Assembly: GCA_030765045.1 (NCBI GenBank)
Contig: CM060964.1
Location: forward strand, 136,066,448-136,130,447
Source: Tenodera sinensis
Lineage: Eukaryota > Arthropoda > Insecta > Mantodea > Mantidae
DNA: 64,000 nucleotides
Direction of reading: 5' to 3'
The notes below the pieces were generated by a model, which worked only from the letters and a program-made list of their open reading frames with translations, was not told the origin of the DNA and did no database searches. Positions 9,258 through 20,193 of the stretch are shown piece after piece; the first letter of the stretch is position 1, and each line of letters begins with the position of its first letter. The position numbers and the translations under genes are program-made.

Positions 9258-9598
9258 GTCCCCCTTAAGCAACTAGATTAACGGATGGCGTTAGTGTCGC
9301 GTGGCGCACCGTTGATGGCGGGAAATTTGAAAATTTGAAATTAACGGCAAAAACGGAAAATTTCAAATTTTCACATTTTCCACCAGTGTCGCCGTTGATG
9401 GCGGGAAAAATTCAAATGGCGGTAAATTTAAAAATTTGAAATTAACCACAAAATGGCGGGAAAAATTTCAAATTTACAAATTTTCCCGCCATCTTGAAAT
9501 TTTCAAATTTCCCGCCATCAACGGCGACACTAACGCCACGCGACACTAACGCCATCTAGCGGCGAAATTATCGTTAATCGAATTGCTTAAGGAGGAAC
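9258..9598. mobile_element. Fold-back MITE with TA target duplication
   Basis: Left arm starts GTCCCCCTTAAGCAA, right arm ends TTGCTTAAGGAGGAAC, and both are flanked by TA. The arms share further inverted blocks including GATGGCGTTAGTGTCGCGTG and GTTGATGGCGGGAAATTTG, so most of the 341 bp can fold into one hairpin. The interior is made of repeated TTTGAAATTT and GGCGGGAAA words. TA duplications suggest Tc1/mariner-type mobilisation; there is no coding sequence. Confidence 0.75.
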
Positions 9599-9600
9599 TA

Positions 9601-9895
9601 TAACTACTAATCTCTCTTTGTCCCACACGTTACTTTTGTTGCTAAAAGGAAAACAAGGCCAACAGAATAGGGATTGCAAACTACACCTACTGCATAACCA
9701 AGAATAGTTATCAAGCCAAGAGCTTTTGAGTTTAATGTTATAAGTCTTCCCTATTTTCTTATTCTCTCTTTTAAGGGCTATATCAATGATATCAGTGGGC
9801 CGCCCAAAGTTTAAAACATCCTTCTTGTCTTCATCTTTCCACCTGGAAAATGGGGTTTCTAGCAAATTGCAAACTATATCGTTCATTGGATTCAT
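9601..9895 (-). pseudogene. hAT transposase N-terminal TTF-type zinc-finger fragment
   Basis: The minus-strand frame ending near 9601 contains SSWLDNYSWLCSRC followed by LQSLFCWPCFPFSNK and NVWDKERLVV. Cysteine pairs with the FCWPC core are typical of the TTF/ZMYM1-type zinc finger at the N-terminus of one hAT transposase group. The rest of the transposase is not adjacent. The fragment abuts the MITE at 9598. Confidence 0.6.
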
Positions 9896-10167
9896 AACAA
9901 AACACTTCTGTTCCGTAATTTAAATATTAAAAGCACTGGAATCTAGCAAACTCGTACATTATACCTACCGTTCACAGTTATCTAAAACACCACGTTTTAA
10001 GTTTACCACCAGCTCTTCCTCGAGGTAAACGAATGTTATCTTCTAAGCGCGCGAAAGCAGAAACCATGTCCTCTACCGTGTTCTGTGCCTCTACCCAAGT
10101 GCAAATATTTCTTGTTTGCCTGAAACATGTGCATGTCCGTGTTATTTCCCCGTAGTTCATCGTTTCG

Positions 10168-10190
10168 TGACGTCATGTTGCCATGGCAAC
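10168..10190. promoter_or_regulatory. CRE and RFX X-box pair
   Basis: TGACGTCA (palindromic CRE) at 10168-10175 and GTTGCCATGGCAAC (perfect palindromic RFX X-box) at 10177-10190 are separated by one base. The X-box is the binding site of RFX factors, which drive ciliary genes in animals; the CRE binds CREB/ATF. Side-by-side perfect consensus sites are unlikely by chance and suggest a host promoter nearby, in either direction. No adjoining gene is recognised. Confidence 0.55.
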
Positions 10191-10200
10191 CAAGCTGTTT

Positions 10201-10238
10201 AGTGCAGCAGTTTATTCCATAATTCTGACTGCTGCACT
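10201..10238. other. Perfect 11-bp inverted repeat
   Basis: AGTGCAGCAGT at 10201-10211 and its exact reverse complement at 10228-10238 with a 16-nt loop, lying 10 bp from the X-box. It is too short for a usual microRNA precursor and may be a cis element. Confidence 0.5.
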
Positions 10239-11797
10239 TGTCCTTGTAACCGATCAGAGAGCGCGTTCCCACCAATTTTCCCTGCCGGCTGCCAGGCTGT
10301 AAGTTCCAAACAAAAGAAGGGTTGGTCACTGACCCTGCTACAGCTGCTAGCAGTTGAAATTTGTGACTAAACTGTTATAATGGCAGTAATAATGGCAACA
10401 TTAACAAAAATAGAATACTGCTATTTTCACCTGCTTCACTTGAATAGCCGCCACTGCACGGCACTACAAGACCTCAGGGCTACTTTATGTGTACTGCTTG
10501 TGGCGACTCACACACAACCCCATTGATGTTCGCTGCTGTGATGTCACAAGTGCAATACTTGCCGGCCACTATTCTACAGGGCATAAGCATCAGCGAGTAC
10601 CTGAAATGGTTATTAGCAAACCGAAAAGCAAATGTAACTGAGCTATAAACTGACTAGATTAAAACTTATTGTAGCACGAATAGTTTATTACAATGAGCGC
10701 AAATAAGCGCAGGTGAGAATATACCTGAAGACAACTAAAATAGCCGTGCCGGATGGGCGGTCTGGCTAAAATCACTTACGGAAAGCGAGCGAAGAAGTGG
10801 TTCAGGCGCTACCAAGGGGTTAAACCTCCCGACGTTTATCCGCCCCAAAAGCAGCCATTCATCAAGCCATCGCAATAGCTCACGACGTAAAACAGTTCTA
10901 AAATCATCAGAAGTGGTACACAGCTAAACGGTTGATAAACAAAATTTCAGCTTTGGCGGTAGCAATGCAGCCTCATTACCTAGAATACCGACTTATACAG
11001 GCCCCCATATAGATAAGCTAATGCCAGACCTATAGAGGGAATTAAGGTAGGAGATGATGTATGCGCTGAACAAGGTGATGGTAACTGTACGCAAATAAAA
11101 GGTTCTATGGTGCATTCAAAGAATCGGTGTAAACAACGTACGGTACTGCTACAGGTCTTGTCACTGAAATAAGAGAGCTGTTTGACCACTAAAAAGCACA
11201 GTGGCAAAAATCTAAGTCTACAGTAAAGGACTGCATTTAAAGCACGATCGATCATAAGTAATATTAGAGCTTTCATGAATAACGATACTCTCCGATTGAC
11301 TTTTTTGGTACAAAAATCGCTGTTCAGAATGCCTTACGGTCAAAAAATGGGGAAAATGATAATGAAACTTGAGGATCATAGACTTTGTCGTGAGCATTTA
11401 AACCTACTCCGAAGTGGGTCTCGCCGGAGAGACTTGGAGATAAACGAATTTACAACCTGGTAAACGTTGCCCTTCCACTGACATCCAACAGTCTGAGGAG
11501 CCAACATAAAACAACATTGTCCTGATAAGTCAGTGCAGGTTTCGCAGCTTCCAACCACAGGTAAATGGATAAATGCTAGGCCTGACTGTACGATGATTAG
11601 TACGGTATAGGCCACATAAAAACTAAGGTCACGGTATAGAATACCCAATGCAACCTTAATCAACTGTGCCCCCGCCATTGAATAACATATCAATCAAGTA
11701 CGTTCTAACCATTTGCCGATGAATCCGCCATTTAAAGCGCACAGCACATTAAAGAAACGTTCACACTTCGCTTTTAAGTAGACCGTATATACGAGCG

Positions 11798-11832
11798 CAC
11801 GCACACACACACGCGCGCGCGCGTGGGGGGGG
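11798..11832. repeat. CA/CG alternating tract followed by a G-run
   Basis: Alternating CACACA then CGCGCGCGCG, then about nine G residues. Alternating purine-pyrimidine sequence of this kind can adopt Z-DNA. Confidence 0.7.
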
Positions 11833-12097
11833 GGCTATAGAATGCTCAATGCAACAGTCCACCCGCACACCCACCCACCCCCACACACATGCACCTCCAC
11901 ACCCACAAACGGGTTCATTTTTATTTGTTCCTTCGATGGTCGCGCATGACGTCAACCCTGTCTGGCGAGCCTTTTGTTGCAACAAGTTGACTACATAGAG
12001 AGCGCCCAGGTTGAATGTTGCACAGGTTCTTAGTTCGGCTATCGAGGCCTACGCTTAGTATTCACCACAGAACACTTATTATGATTCACGTTCTGTG

Positions 12098-12317
12098 TTT
12101 TGTTGTTTAGCGACACTGTCAATTGCCAGGATTACATCATAGTCGCCGGTGTGCCGGAATTTCGTCCCGCAGGAGTTCTTTTACATGCCAGTAAATGTAC
12201 TGACATGGAGCTGTCATTTTTAAGCACACTTAAAAACCATCGACCTGGGCCGGGTTTGAACCCGCGATCTTGGGATCAGTAGGCCAGCGTCTAACCAACT
12301 GAATCACCCAGACCGAC
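12098..12317 (-). mobile_element. SINE B (tRNA-headed), intact with perfect target duplication
   Basis: On the minus strand the head reads GGTCTGGGTGATTCAGTTGG and carries a B box GGGTTCAAACCC. The body holds CATGGAGCTGTC-type sequence on the plus strand, and the tail is near TGTTGTTTAGCG. A perfect 13-bp target duplication, TTCACGTTCTGTG, flanks it (12085-12097 and 12318-12330). A second copy lies at 48256. Confidence 0.85.
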
Positions 12318-12330
12318 TTCACGTTCTGTG

Positions 12331-14367
12331 ATGGCTCGCTTCCTATTAATTTGTTAATTATTTCAACACTTGAATCAGCCAATCAGATTTCCGTACGAGT
12401 ATACCAGCGCCTCTCCTTATCCAGTTTCAGAACTGGTGATTCGTGTTTCCAATTCCCCAATCCAAGTTTCACCCGTTCGTATTCACAAAGCTTTACATAG
12501 CGCAACACTACTTTCCCTCGCGATTTACTGGAAGACTTTCGGGCAGCGAAATTGAGAGACAAAGAAGATGTGCGTACATAGGTAAAGGTAAAACAGAACA
12601 ATGCATGAAAAAAAGAAATAAAACCTTCAGCATAGTTTAGAAGGGGCTACTTTAAATTAATCATTGGATGTTCTTTCACATTGAGATATGTTTCTAAAGT
12701 AAGTAATGGACTAAATTTTGGTTAGGCATCTCAAAGTAACAAAATATCTGTATGTACGCCTGTGTAATTTATGTACGCCATGGCATAAAAAAACACCGTA
12801 AAATAATCGTAGTTACCGTTTAAACTTTACCTTAGAATTCTGGGAGGTATCTCTTGGAATTCCTCATAGCTATCCAGAAAATCATTAATGAAGCGGTTCG
12901 TATAGTACTGATATCCCCCTTCATTCAGCAATCGGATTCAAAAATGGCACTCCAACATGTAGACACGGTACTGTATTGTCAGCTTCATATTGCCCTCTAC
13001 TAGCGAAATACGCTGCATCATATCAAAGCTTTGAGGATCTGTTTCCATATGATACAGTCAGGTTCAAAGGACGCTCTCATGGTGTAGTGGAGCAATTTCC
13101 GCAAACAGTCACCAGGGGCAGCTCCAAATAAAGCACATCCGAAATCAACCATCGATTCAGCTGCCGATGCTAAGAGGAGTACCACAAGTATATATTGTTA
13201 AATGGCGCAGAGCGCTTTGTTAGATAACCGTAAACTCGATTCAAAGAGTGACGTCGTAAATTGGAAAGCGAAGGCACAAATACAAATGAATACCGTGTGT
13301 ATATGAGTCAGTCCATCAACCAATAAAGTGGTGTTTTAGGGTCTAAAACCGGAAATTCAGAATACGACTCTAAAAATATAGGAGTTAAACAAGCGGGTGG
13401 AAAACACATTAAAATCTAGAAAACTACAGAAGCATGTGTCAGAAATTGGGAGGCATATTACTGCGCCTAATAAACGTTAAAGCAGGTTCGAAAACTACGA
13501 AAATAGCGAGCAATACTGTAGTCATACTCAAGATCAAAGGAATAAAAGCTTAAGATTGGCATCTTTAGTCTAACGTGACAGCCTACATGGTGATTTATAC
13601 ACGAGAGGCTGGTAATAAACGACCTGTCGAATAAAGAGATTGGCAGCTCCGGGTGCACGAGGGCACTCATCCGGTGGTTACATACATGCCACGTCAGTAT
13701 AGCCGTTTGGGAAACTATACGTGTTTCATTCATTAGGCCTGTACAAAGTAACACTTTCCTTCTGAGTAGGACTCGATGATTCAGGTTGAATTTGTCCGTG
13801 ATCCATAGGCCCCAGGAAGGTAAATGCTTCGCCTGCAAGTGTAGGAACCAATTCGTCCTAGCACCCAACACTGGAATCAGTTTTAGTTCTAGTCCACAGC
13901 TCAACAGAAACACAATAAGAGCATCTTCTGCAGGCGCGCTGAAGTTGAATTTGCAATGTTTGCGCCTTAATGTAGAAGGACTGCCGAAATATTGCTTTTG
14001 AAAACTGCGAGGTGACCCCATGGCTGCCATGTCCTCTGAATATATATAGGGAAGCATATGACTAATTTAATTCTCATACCATCTATGCAAGTACGCCTGA
14101 AAATTAGGTGACCCTGAAGTTGGGTATTTACTTTTATGAAAGATAGTATTGCAGTAATTAACATCTGGGCTTGTCACACTCAAAATCGGGGTTCGATCAC
14201 CTGTGGCGAACAATGTCCTTGTCTCTTTATTTCCTTTTGTAATTTAATACCGTATAACCTTTCGAAATTTAAATCATTTTACAAAGAAATATATCTTTAT
14301 GCGCTTGTAACAAATTTACACGATGTAGAGTACAATTTTAAGACAACTTACAGACTGCTGTTTTAAG

Positions 14368-14370
<3 letters not shown>
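12331..14370. other. Unassigned AT-rich DNA
   Basis: No recognisable genes or repeats. The longest minus frame (13467-14057) has no family resemblance and no splice context. A degraded tRNA-like B box (GGGTTCGATCACC) occurs near 14190. Confidence 0.4.

Positions 14371-14372
<2 letters not shown>

Positions 14373-14424
<52 letters not shown>
14373..14424. repeat. (TC)n microsatellite
   Basis: About 26 uninterrupted TC units, immediately outside the left LTR of the Gypsy element. Confidence 0.95.
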
Positions 14425-14427
<3 letters not shown>

Positions 14428-14453
14428 GTTTTTCCGAACATTAGCCTAAATAT

Positions 14454-14754
14454 TGTAACAAAACAGCAAAATCCAAGTTCTGTTACTTTTCTATCACTTT
14501 ATTGTCCTTTATTATTCTACTACAAATGCACAGTTTTGTTCCCGTTGTTAACACAGTTTATAGTCTGTTAAAACAATTGTTCTTCTGATAACTTTTATCT
14601 ATCTCCTATATCTTAACTACGACGATACAGCCACTCGATGCATCTTTACACACGCCCGACTCGTGTGTCTCTGGTGAACACACACACGCGCACGCACGTC
14701 ACACACACACAAACACACGCACACCACACACACAACACACACATCACACAACAC

Positions 14755-14808
<54 letters not shown>

Positions 14809-15011
14809 GAAAAAAGCTAACTCCTGCCGCTGTCTGGTTCTATTTATTCTGAAGCCGACGTCACGTGTCCAGTCGAGAACCCTCCATACACAGTGCAATG
14901 ATGACTCAGCGAGAATCACAGATGGTTTGACTCCTTTTTTTCTGTTTTACCGTCATCATTGTTTATGGTCACGTACGTCGTACACTGTCGCTCGCCGCAT
15001 CCAAGGTCACA
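14454..15011 (-). repeat. 3' LTR of the old Gypsy element (expanded CA repeat inside)
   Basis: Starts TGTAACAAAACAGCAAAAT and ends AAGGTCACA on the plus strand. It matches the right LTR except for a CA-rich expansion (about 14680-14808) and an extra stretch near the end. A purine-rich tract (GGAGGGAGCGG on the minus strand) sits just internal to it, as expected for the polypurine tract. Confidence 0.8.
14680..14808. repeat. (CA)n microsatellite within the left LTR
   Basis: CA-rich, partly imperfect, becoming a pure run of about 27 CA units from about 14752. The other LTR of the element lacks it, so the expansion occurred after insertion. Confidence 0.9.
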
Positions 15012-15895
15012 CCGCTCCCTCCTTAACACTGCTCGTTCCGACCAGCACCGTCGTAATTGACCTGACGATCCGAATGCACTACCAACATCTTCCCTCGGGG
15101 CAGCCTTTGGATGCGGTAGACTACGTCGTTGATACCCTTCACTACGTACTATGGTTCCTACCATGGTTGTAGCAGCTTAGAGCAGCGCCCCTTGCTCCGG
15201 TTCGGGCGGTATAGCCACGCCAAATGTCCCCGCTGAAACCCTAGGCTGTTGGCTTGACGATCATACCGGGTCTTCATCCGGTCGCTCTCTAGATGGATGT
15301 GCTGACGGGCCAACTCGTGTGCATCATGAAGGGGATCTACTAGGTTCTCCACGTAATCGACTGCTTGTTGTGCAGTTCCAGGGGGACTTCCAAACATCAG
15401 GTCCCACGGGAGGAATTCTTGGCCAAAGATAAAACTAGCTTGCGTCTTCCTGGCGGTGCATGAGTAGATGAACGATAGGCCAGTAAGAACAGCGGTATCC
15501 TGACATTCCGACCCCTCTGATGATTGGCTTTGACCTTCCGCTGATGTTCACGAGTTTTTATGTACCTCTTGACCTCCGACTGGGGGTGAAGAGACATCGT
15601 ACATGTCTTATGCTCTAGCATTTCTCTCATCAATTGGGACTCGAAGTTTCTGCCCTTATCGCTGTGTAATTCCAGCGACAGAAGAGGTCTTACACAAGAC
15701 AGTCCGCGATGGTCTTGGCCTCCTGGTTCGGGACGGCGTACACCTCCGGCCACTTAGTGAAATAGTTTATGACCACCAGCAGATATTTATTGCCCCGATC
15801 GGAGACAGGGATTCGTCCAGCTACATTAATGGTGGTGCGCTCGAACGGTGCTCCCACATTATACTGCTGCATGCGACCACGGCTCCTGGTCTGGG

Positions 15896-17420
15896 TTTTA
15901 ATAACATTACTATATACTATAGCAAGTTGATTCTGTGGTGATACAATTTAATTTGATTCAGGGCTGGAGTGGTGTCCGGTACCGCTGACCTGCGACTTGA
16001 GGAGAACATGTGTGGAACTGTGGAAGAAAGGAGAAGACTGGGGAGTGTCAGAGTATCTCCAATGTGGCTGAGTCTGGTTTCTAGTGCTGTGGTGTGTCCT
16101 TGTAGAATGTCTTCTAGGGACTTGCGAACCTTATGTGTGTGAGTCGTTAATGTAGGCGACCACTTTCTCCAGCTACTTGTTGAAGTGGCTACGAAGGCTA
16201 TTGTTGTCTTGGTGAATTGAGGCTGGTTGCGTAGTTTGCAGGTTATGTGTGGTGTTCTGGACGTCCTCGAGAGCACGAGTCAGGGCTGTTTCCCATGCTG
16301 CAACACGGTCGGTGACAGTCTGAAGTGTCTCCTGAAGCTTCCGCAGAGCCGCGGTGTTGTGGAGTATGGAAGTGTGGAAACTGCTGTCTGTGGCGTTTTG
16401 TTGATCGGCTGTTTGGCGGTTGGTGTGGCGCGGTGATGGTCTGGTAGTCGGAGATAGGTTGTTGTGAGGGCCGCGTTTGAATTGCAGTCGGCTAACGGCA
16501 CGGTTTGCTGGGGTACGCCGCCTGGCCCGGAAAGTGACCGGTGCAATTACACGTGGCACAATACACGAGGCAACGTGTCAGGTCGTGGCTGGTGCAGAGT
16601 GTAGTGATGGTTCAACGCCACAGTAGCGTGAGGCATCGGTGCGTCGGCGTGTGACCGTATTGGCAGCAGCGTAGGCAGGAAGTAGAGAGGCCACCCCGGC
16701 TAGCCTCAACTGGAAGCACCTGCCCAGGGCAGGGAGCCCGTCAGCCCAGGCAGCACGGTAATCCGCCCCGTCCCAGAATTCCAGGCGCGTGACGGTCCTG
16801 TGGCTGTAATGATGCGCTTCGCTTTGATGAGAGTAGGCCAACGATATCTGGCGGCGCTAAGGAGGAAAGAATCCGGAAGCTGCCGATGTACTCCGCGCAC
16901 TACTGTGCTGTAACTCCGCAGCCTCGTTAGATTAGGATGACTTAGCGTGGGCATTCTGTATTCAGCCTGTGGCAGGGTTCAAGAGGTCGCGAGTTCGAAT
17001 CTCGCTTAGTGTGAGTTATCCGTATAAGGTTTCTTCCGAGGTTTTTCCTTATCCTGAGAAGACGAATGTCGGGTAACTTAAAGATCCATGGACCTTGGGC
17101 TCATTTGAGCATCATCACCCATTCCATTCATTCACCGTCCGATATGACATATTGGGGGACGTTAATTTAAAAAAAAACTCTTGCAGGATTGTCTGTGCGG
17201 TTGGTGGATGGCTTTGGTGGGGTGTCGCAGGCAGAGATACTGCGTTCTGGTGGCGTAGACGGAGATTGCGGAGTCGGCGAAGCGGCTGGCTGTGCGGCAG
17301 GGACACGCTGCGTTTTCAGTTTCATCAGAAGGATCTTCTTCTGGCTCTCTTCTTCCTCTTTCCTGCCAAGTTGTCTCGGCGGCTGCGATTGAACCCTGCA
17401 GGCCGCGACTCGCCGCACAC
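15896..17420. other. Insertion of unknown origin within the Gypsy integrase
   Basis: This segment interrupts the integrase between its zinc-binding region and catalytic core. It contains open minus-strand frames of unusual composition: a Pro/Thr/Arg-rich stretch followed by a heptad-like segment (TAALRKLQETLQTVTDRVAA). It also carries a 5'-truncated SINE A copy and a Glu/Lys-rich then Pro-rich frame at 17180-17420. No terminal repeats or target duplication are obvious, so its nature and exact ends are open. Confidence 0.5.
16977..17178 (+). mobile_element. SINE A, 5'-truncated copy
   Basis: Starts within the tRNA-like head at TTCAAGAGGTCGCGAG and continues through GAAGACGAATGTCGGGTAAC to an A-run after GGGGGACGTTAATTT. 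It is nested within the insertion in the Gypsy integrase. Confidence 0.8.
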
Positions 17421-17859
17421 ACAACATAGGCGGCACTACCTCACAGCATCCGCCCGTAGCCTCAAGCAATGGTATTTCTGCAGCAGCTTGTCGATCGTAT
17501 GATTGGGCCCAAGATGCCCACCGGATGAACCCAAATGTACCTCCTCCAGGACCTCCATAACCTTACTACGAGGAAGTACCAGTTACACTCTCTGCATTTT
17601 TCCGTCCGGTGACTCCTACATCCTGTACAACACGCCGTCCCCGATCTTCAGTGAATTATACTCGCAACTCCTGGGGGCAACGTCCTCCCAGCTTGCCAGG
17701 GTTCCTGCCTACAATTCTTGGAGGAGGGGTCCTAAATGGGTGTCCGCCAGTTGCTCGCCCCTCAGGCCTGCACTATCCCATCCGCCCGCAGTCACCGCTG
17801 AAATCACGCGGATAGCTGTGTCACATTCCCTCTCTTCCGTCCTGTTGTAGTGACCACAT

Positions 17860-19300
17860 TCCTTCGGGTAAGATCTCCTTGGTAAAGCATCCGCATTGAA
17901 GTGGCTCATCCCCTGCCTGTGCTCTGAGGTGAAGTTGCACTCCTGGAGCTTCTGGACCCAACGGACTCTCTGGCGCTTTAGGTTCTTGAAGCTCAGCAGC
18001 TCAGTGAGGGCGGAATGGCCGACCGTACAAGTACTTATGGAAATATTCCAGCGACTTTACCACTGTCAGGAGCTCACGCCGAGTAACATAGTAGTTCTCA
18101 GCCTTGGAGAGCATCTTGCAGCTATCAGCTGCTTCTGTCCGCTTTGAACCAAGGGTAGCACGCCTCCAATTCCGCTGCCACTAGCATTAGTGTCCACGAT
18201 AAAATCGCAGTAAGCTTAGGGGAAACCTACAACAGGATGACTGCAAAGTGCTCACTTCAGTGCCTGGAACGCACCCTCGGCCTCTTCCGTCCACATGTAA
18301 GGTTGGCGTTCTGCCGTTAGACAACTCACGGGCTTCGCGATGTTGGAGAAGCCTCTGACGAAGCGACGGTAGTATCTGCAGAGACCAAAAAACTACGTAA
18401 CTGCGGCCTATCATTTGGACCAGGCCAGTCTCCCACAGCCTGAGCCTTCTCTGGATCCGTGGCCGCCCCTGAAGTTGAAATTATGTGGCTTAAGTAATGA
18501 ACATCCTTGCTGAACAGTTGGCACCTTTTCGCGCTCAGCTTCAGATTGGCGGCCTGTAATCTCCGCAACACCTTGCTCAGGTTTTCCAGATGATCTTCGA
18601 AGGCACTGTCAGTCACGATGATTTCGCCCAGGCATAGCAGATAGACGTAAGTCAGGCCCCTCGTTACCGACTCCATGAGGCGCTGGAAGGTTGCTGACGC
18701 GTTACAGTGGACCAAAGGTACATCTGTGAACTGCCATAGCCCTTGACCCATCGAGAATTCGGTCTTTTCCTTACCTTCGGTATCTAAATTCACCTGCCAG
18801 TATCCCGTTTCCAGGTGTAAAGTTGAGACCCTCTGGGCACCACCAAGAGTATCCAGAGTTCATCAACCCGGGGTAAGGGAAAGCAGTCCTTTCGGGAGAC
18901 AGCTTTTAGCTTCCGTTAATTCAAATAGAACCGAAGCTCGCCGTTCTTCTTCACCTGGGCTACAGGGGAACACTAGGGCTCAGACTGTTCGATGGTCCCC
19001 CTCGATCTCATCTCCTGCAGCATGCCCGTACCTCTGCCATCTTTGCCAGAGGGTGTCGATGTGGTGGACCACTCGGTTGGTGCGACCGTAATCGGTGTTC
19101 CGTTGGCTGAAGACTGGCTGATAGCGTCCAAGTACACGGACCTTCTCAAGTTGCTCCTCGGTCAGATGGTCGGTCATCCTCTTCACCAAGACTTTCAGCC
19201 GAGGCCCCAGGTCCCGCGATGCGGTTGGCCCCAGAGGTGCGTCGCACGATGTCACACTCACAGCCAGCTCGCACTTTCCCACCTTGCATATTCCGATCGC
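17860..19300 (-). pseudogene. Gypsy reverse transcriptase and RNase H, inactivated
   Basis: The N-terminal part of RT reads HLTEEQLEKVRVLGRYQPVFSQ (about 19170-19100). The palm region includes TFQRLMESVTRGLTYVYLLC, in which the catalytic YxDD box is replaced (YLLCLGEIIV in place of YLDDIIV). It then continues FEDHLENLSKVLRRLQAANL and CQLFSKDVHYLSHII. RNase H traces follow to about 17860 (YVTRRELLTVVKSLEYFHKYL). Multiple stops and shifts separate the blocks. Lack of the YxDD aspartates alone would abolish activity. Confidence 0.8.
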
Positions 19301-19470
19301 TGTCCGAAGTATTCAGCAGTCTCACAGGCACTTCCTTCCGGCAAGGCAACAACGCCCTAGGAACGTTTAAGTCGTCTTCCGGTCCAGCACCAGATTCCTT
19401 GACGGCCTCCCTTGCAAGTGCGCCTGGACAACCACCTCACTTCCCGCGGGCACTACCGCGTTCTCCATTA

Positions 19471-19768
19471 GGGTCACCGTGCACATCTTTGGTCGGTCGT
19501 TCGGGCTTCGACGGGTCACCGTGCACATCCTTGTCCGATCGTTCGAGCTCCGAAGGGTCACCGTGCACATCCTAGGCCACTCGTTCGGGTTCCGAAGGGT
19601 CACCGTGCACATCCCTGCCCCTCGTTCGGGCGCCGAAGGCTCACCGTGCACATCCTTGGTTGCTCGTTCGGGCTCCGAAGTCACCGTGCACATCCTTGGC
19701 CGCTCGTCCGGGCTCCGAAGGGTCACCGTACACATCACTGGCCGCTCTTTCGGGCTCCGAAGCGTCAC
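19471..19768 (-). repeat. 42-bp tandem repeat coding a 14-residue unit in the protease-RT linker
   Basis: Seven imperfect copies of a 42-bp unit (core GGGTCACCGTGCACATCCTT on the plus strand). On the minus strand each encodes about 14 residues, for example RSPDERPRMCTVTL. One or two copies have lost bases and shift frame. The array lies just before MENAVVPAGSEVVVQAHL, a segment typical of the region between Gypsy protease and RT. Confidence 0.85.
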
Positions 19769-20193
19769 CTCATCTCAGTCAAGTCACAGGACCCTCCTAC
19801 TGACGGCGACCGTCACGTCGTGGTTCCTGAGGGCGTCCAGTCCCAGTAGCACTTTCTCGGCCACTCTCGCGACGAACACCCACAAACTTACAACGCTCCA
19901 CCCCAAAGTCAACTCCAGCTAGGCCTTCTCTACAGATAAGGTGTCGCCCGATGCCGTCACTATCTGGTAGGGTCCCTCGATGGGAAGCGCGTCGCCACAT
20001 CAGGTCTGTTCACGGTCACGGCTGCACCCGTGTCCACTAATATCTGGTACCGCTTTCCCCCTATCCATCCGCGATGAGGCTGTCGTCAATCCTCCTGCAC
20101 AAGGTGCGCAGCATCACCCGAGGGGTCGGCGATGACGGCCCCAACGTGCTCCTCGTTACACTCTTTTCCCACTTGCTCGTTGACCGGGTTTGG

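Larger units (their letters stand above)
9896..12084. other. Unassigned DNA with one promoter-like island
   Basis: No convincing gene. Short ORFs on both strands lack splice-site support or family resemblance. The part around 10000-10330 is less AT-rich and holds the CRE/X-box pair and an 11-bp hairpin listed separately. Confidence 0.5.
15030..17700 (-). pseudogene. Gypsy integrase, split by an insertion
   Basis: Reading on the minus strand, the zinc-binding H2C2 region (EVLEEVHLGSSGGHLGPNHT, about 17620-17450) is followed by the insertion. The catalytic core resumes at GRMQQYNVGAPFERTTINVAG (about 15880), then YLLVVINYFTKWPEVYAVPNQEA, then SDKGRNFESQLM with the second catalytic Asp. The C-terminal part includes TRYDRQANSLGFQRGHLAW and the INDVVYRIQR segment down to about 15030. 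Frameshifts separate the parts. The order and motifs are those of metazoan Gypsy integrases. Confidence 0.8.

Noticed and set aside
10201..10238. microRNA precursor
   Set aside because: Only 11 bp of stem with a 16-nt loop; too short.
12100..12282. 60-codon frame also present in the other SINE B copy (48289-48471)
   Set aside because: It is an antisense frame within the SINE body in both places; similarity comes from the repeat, not from a gene.
13467..14057. 196-codon minus-strand frame as a host gene
   Set aside because: No family resemblance or composition bias, and no splice or promoter support; plausible as a chance frame.
19471..19768. Repeat array considered as CRISPR-like
   Set aside because: Direct tandem repeats without unique spacers, inside a retrotransposon of an animal-type genome.
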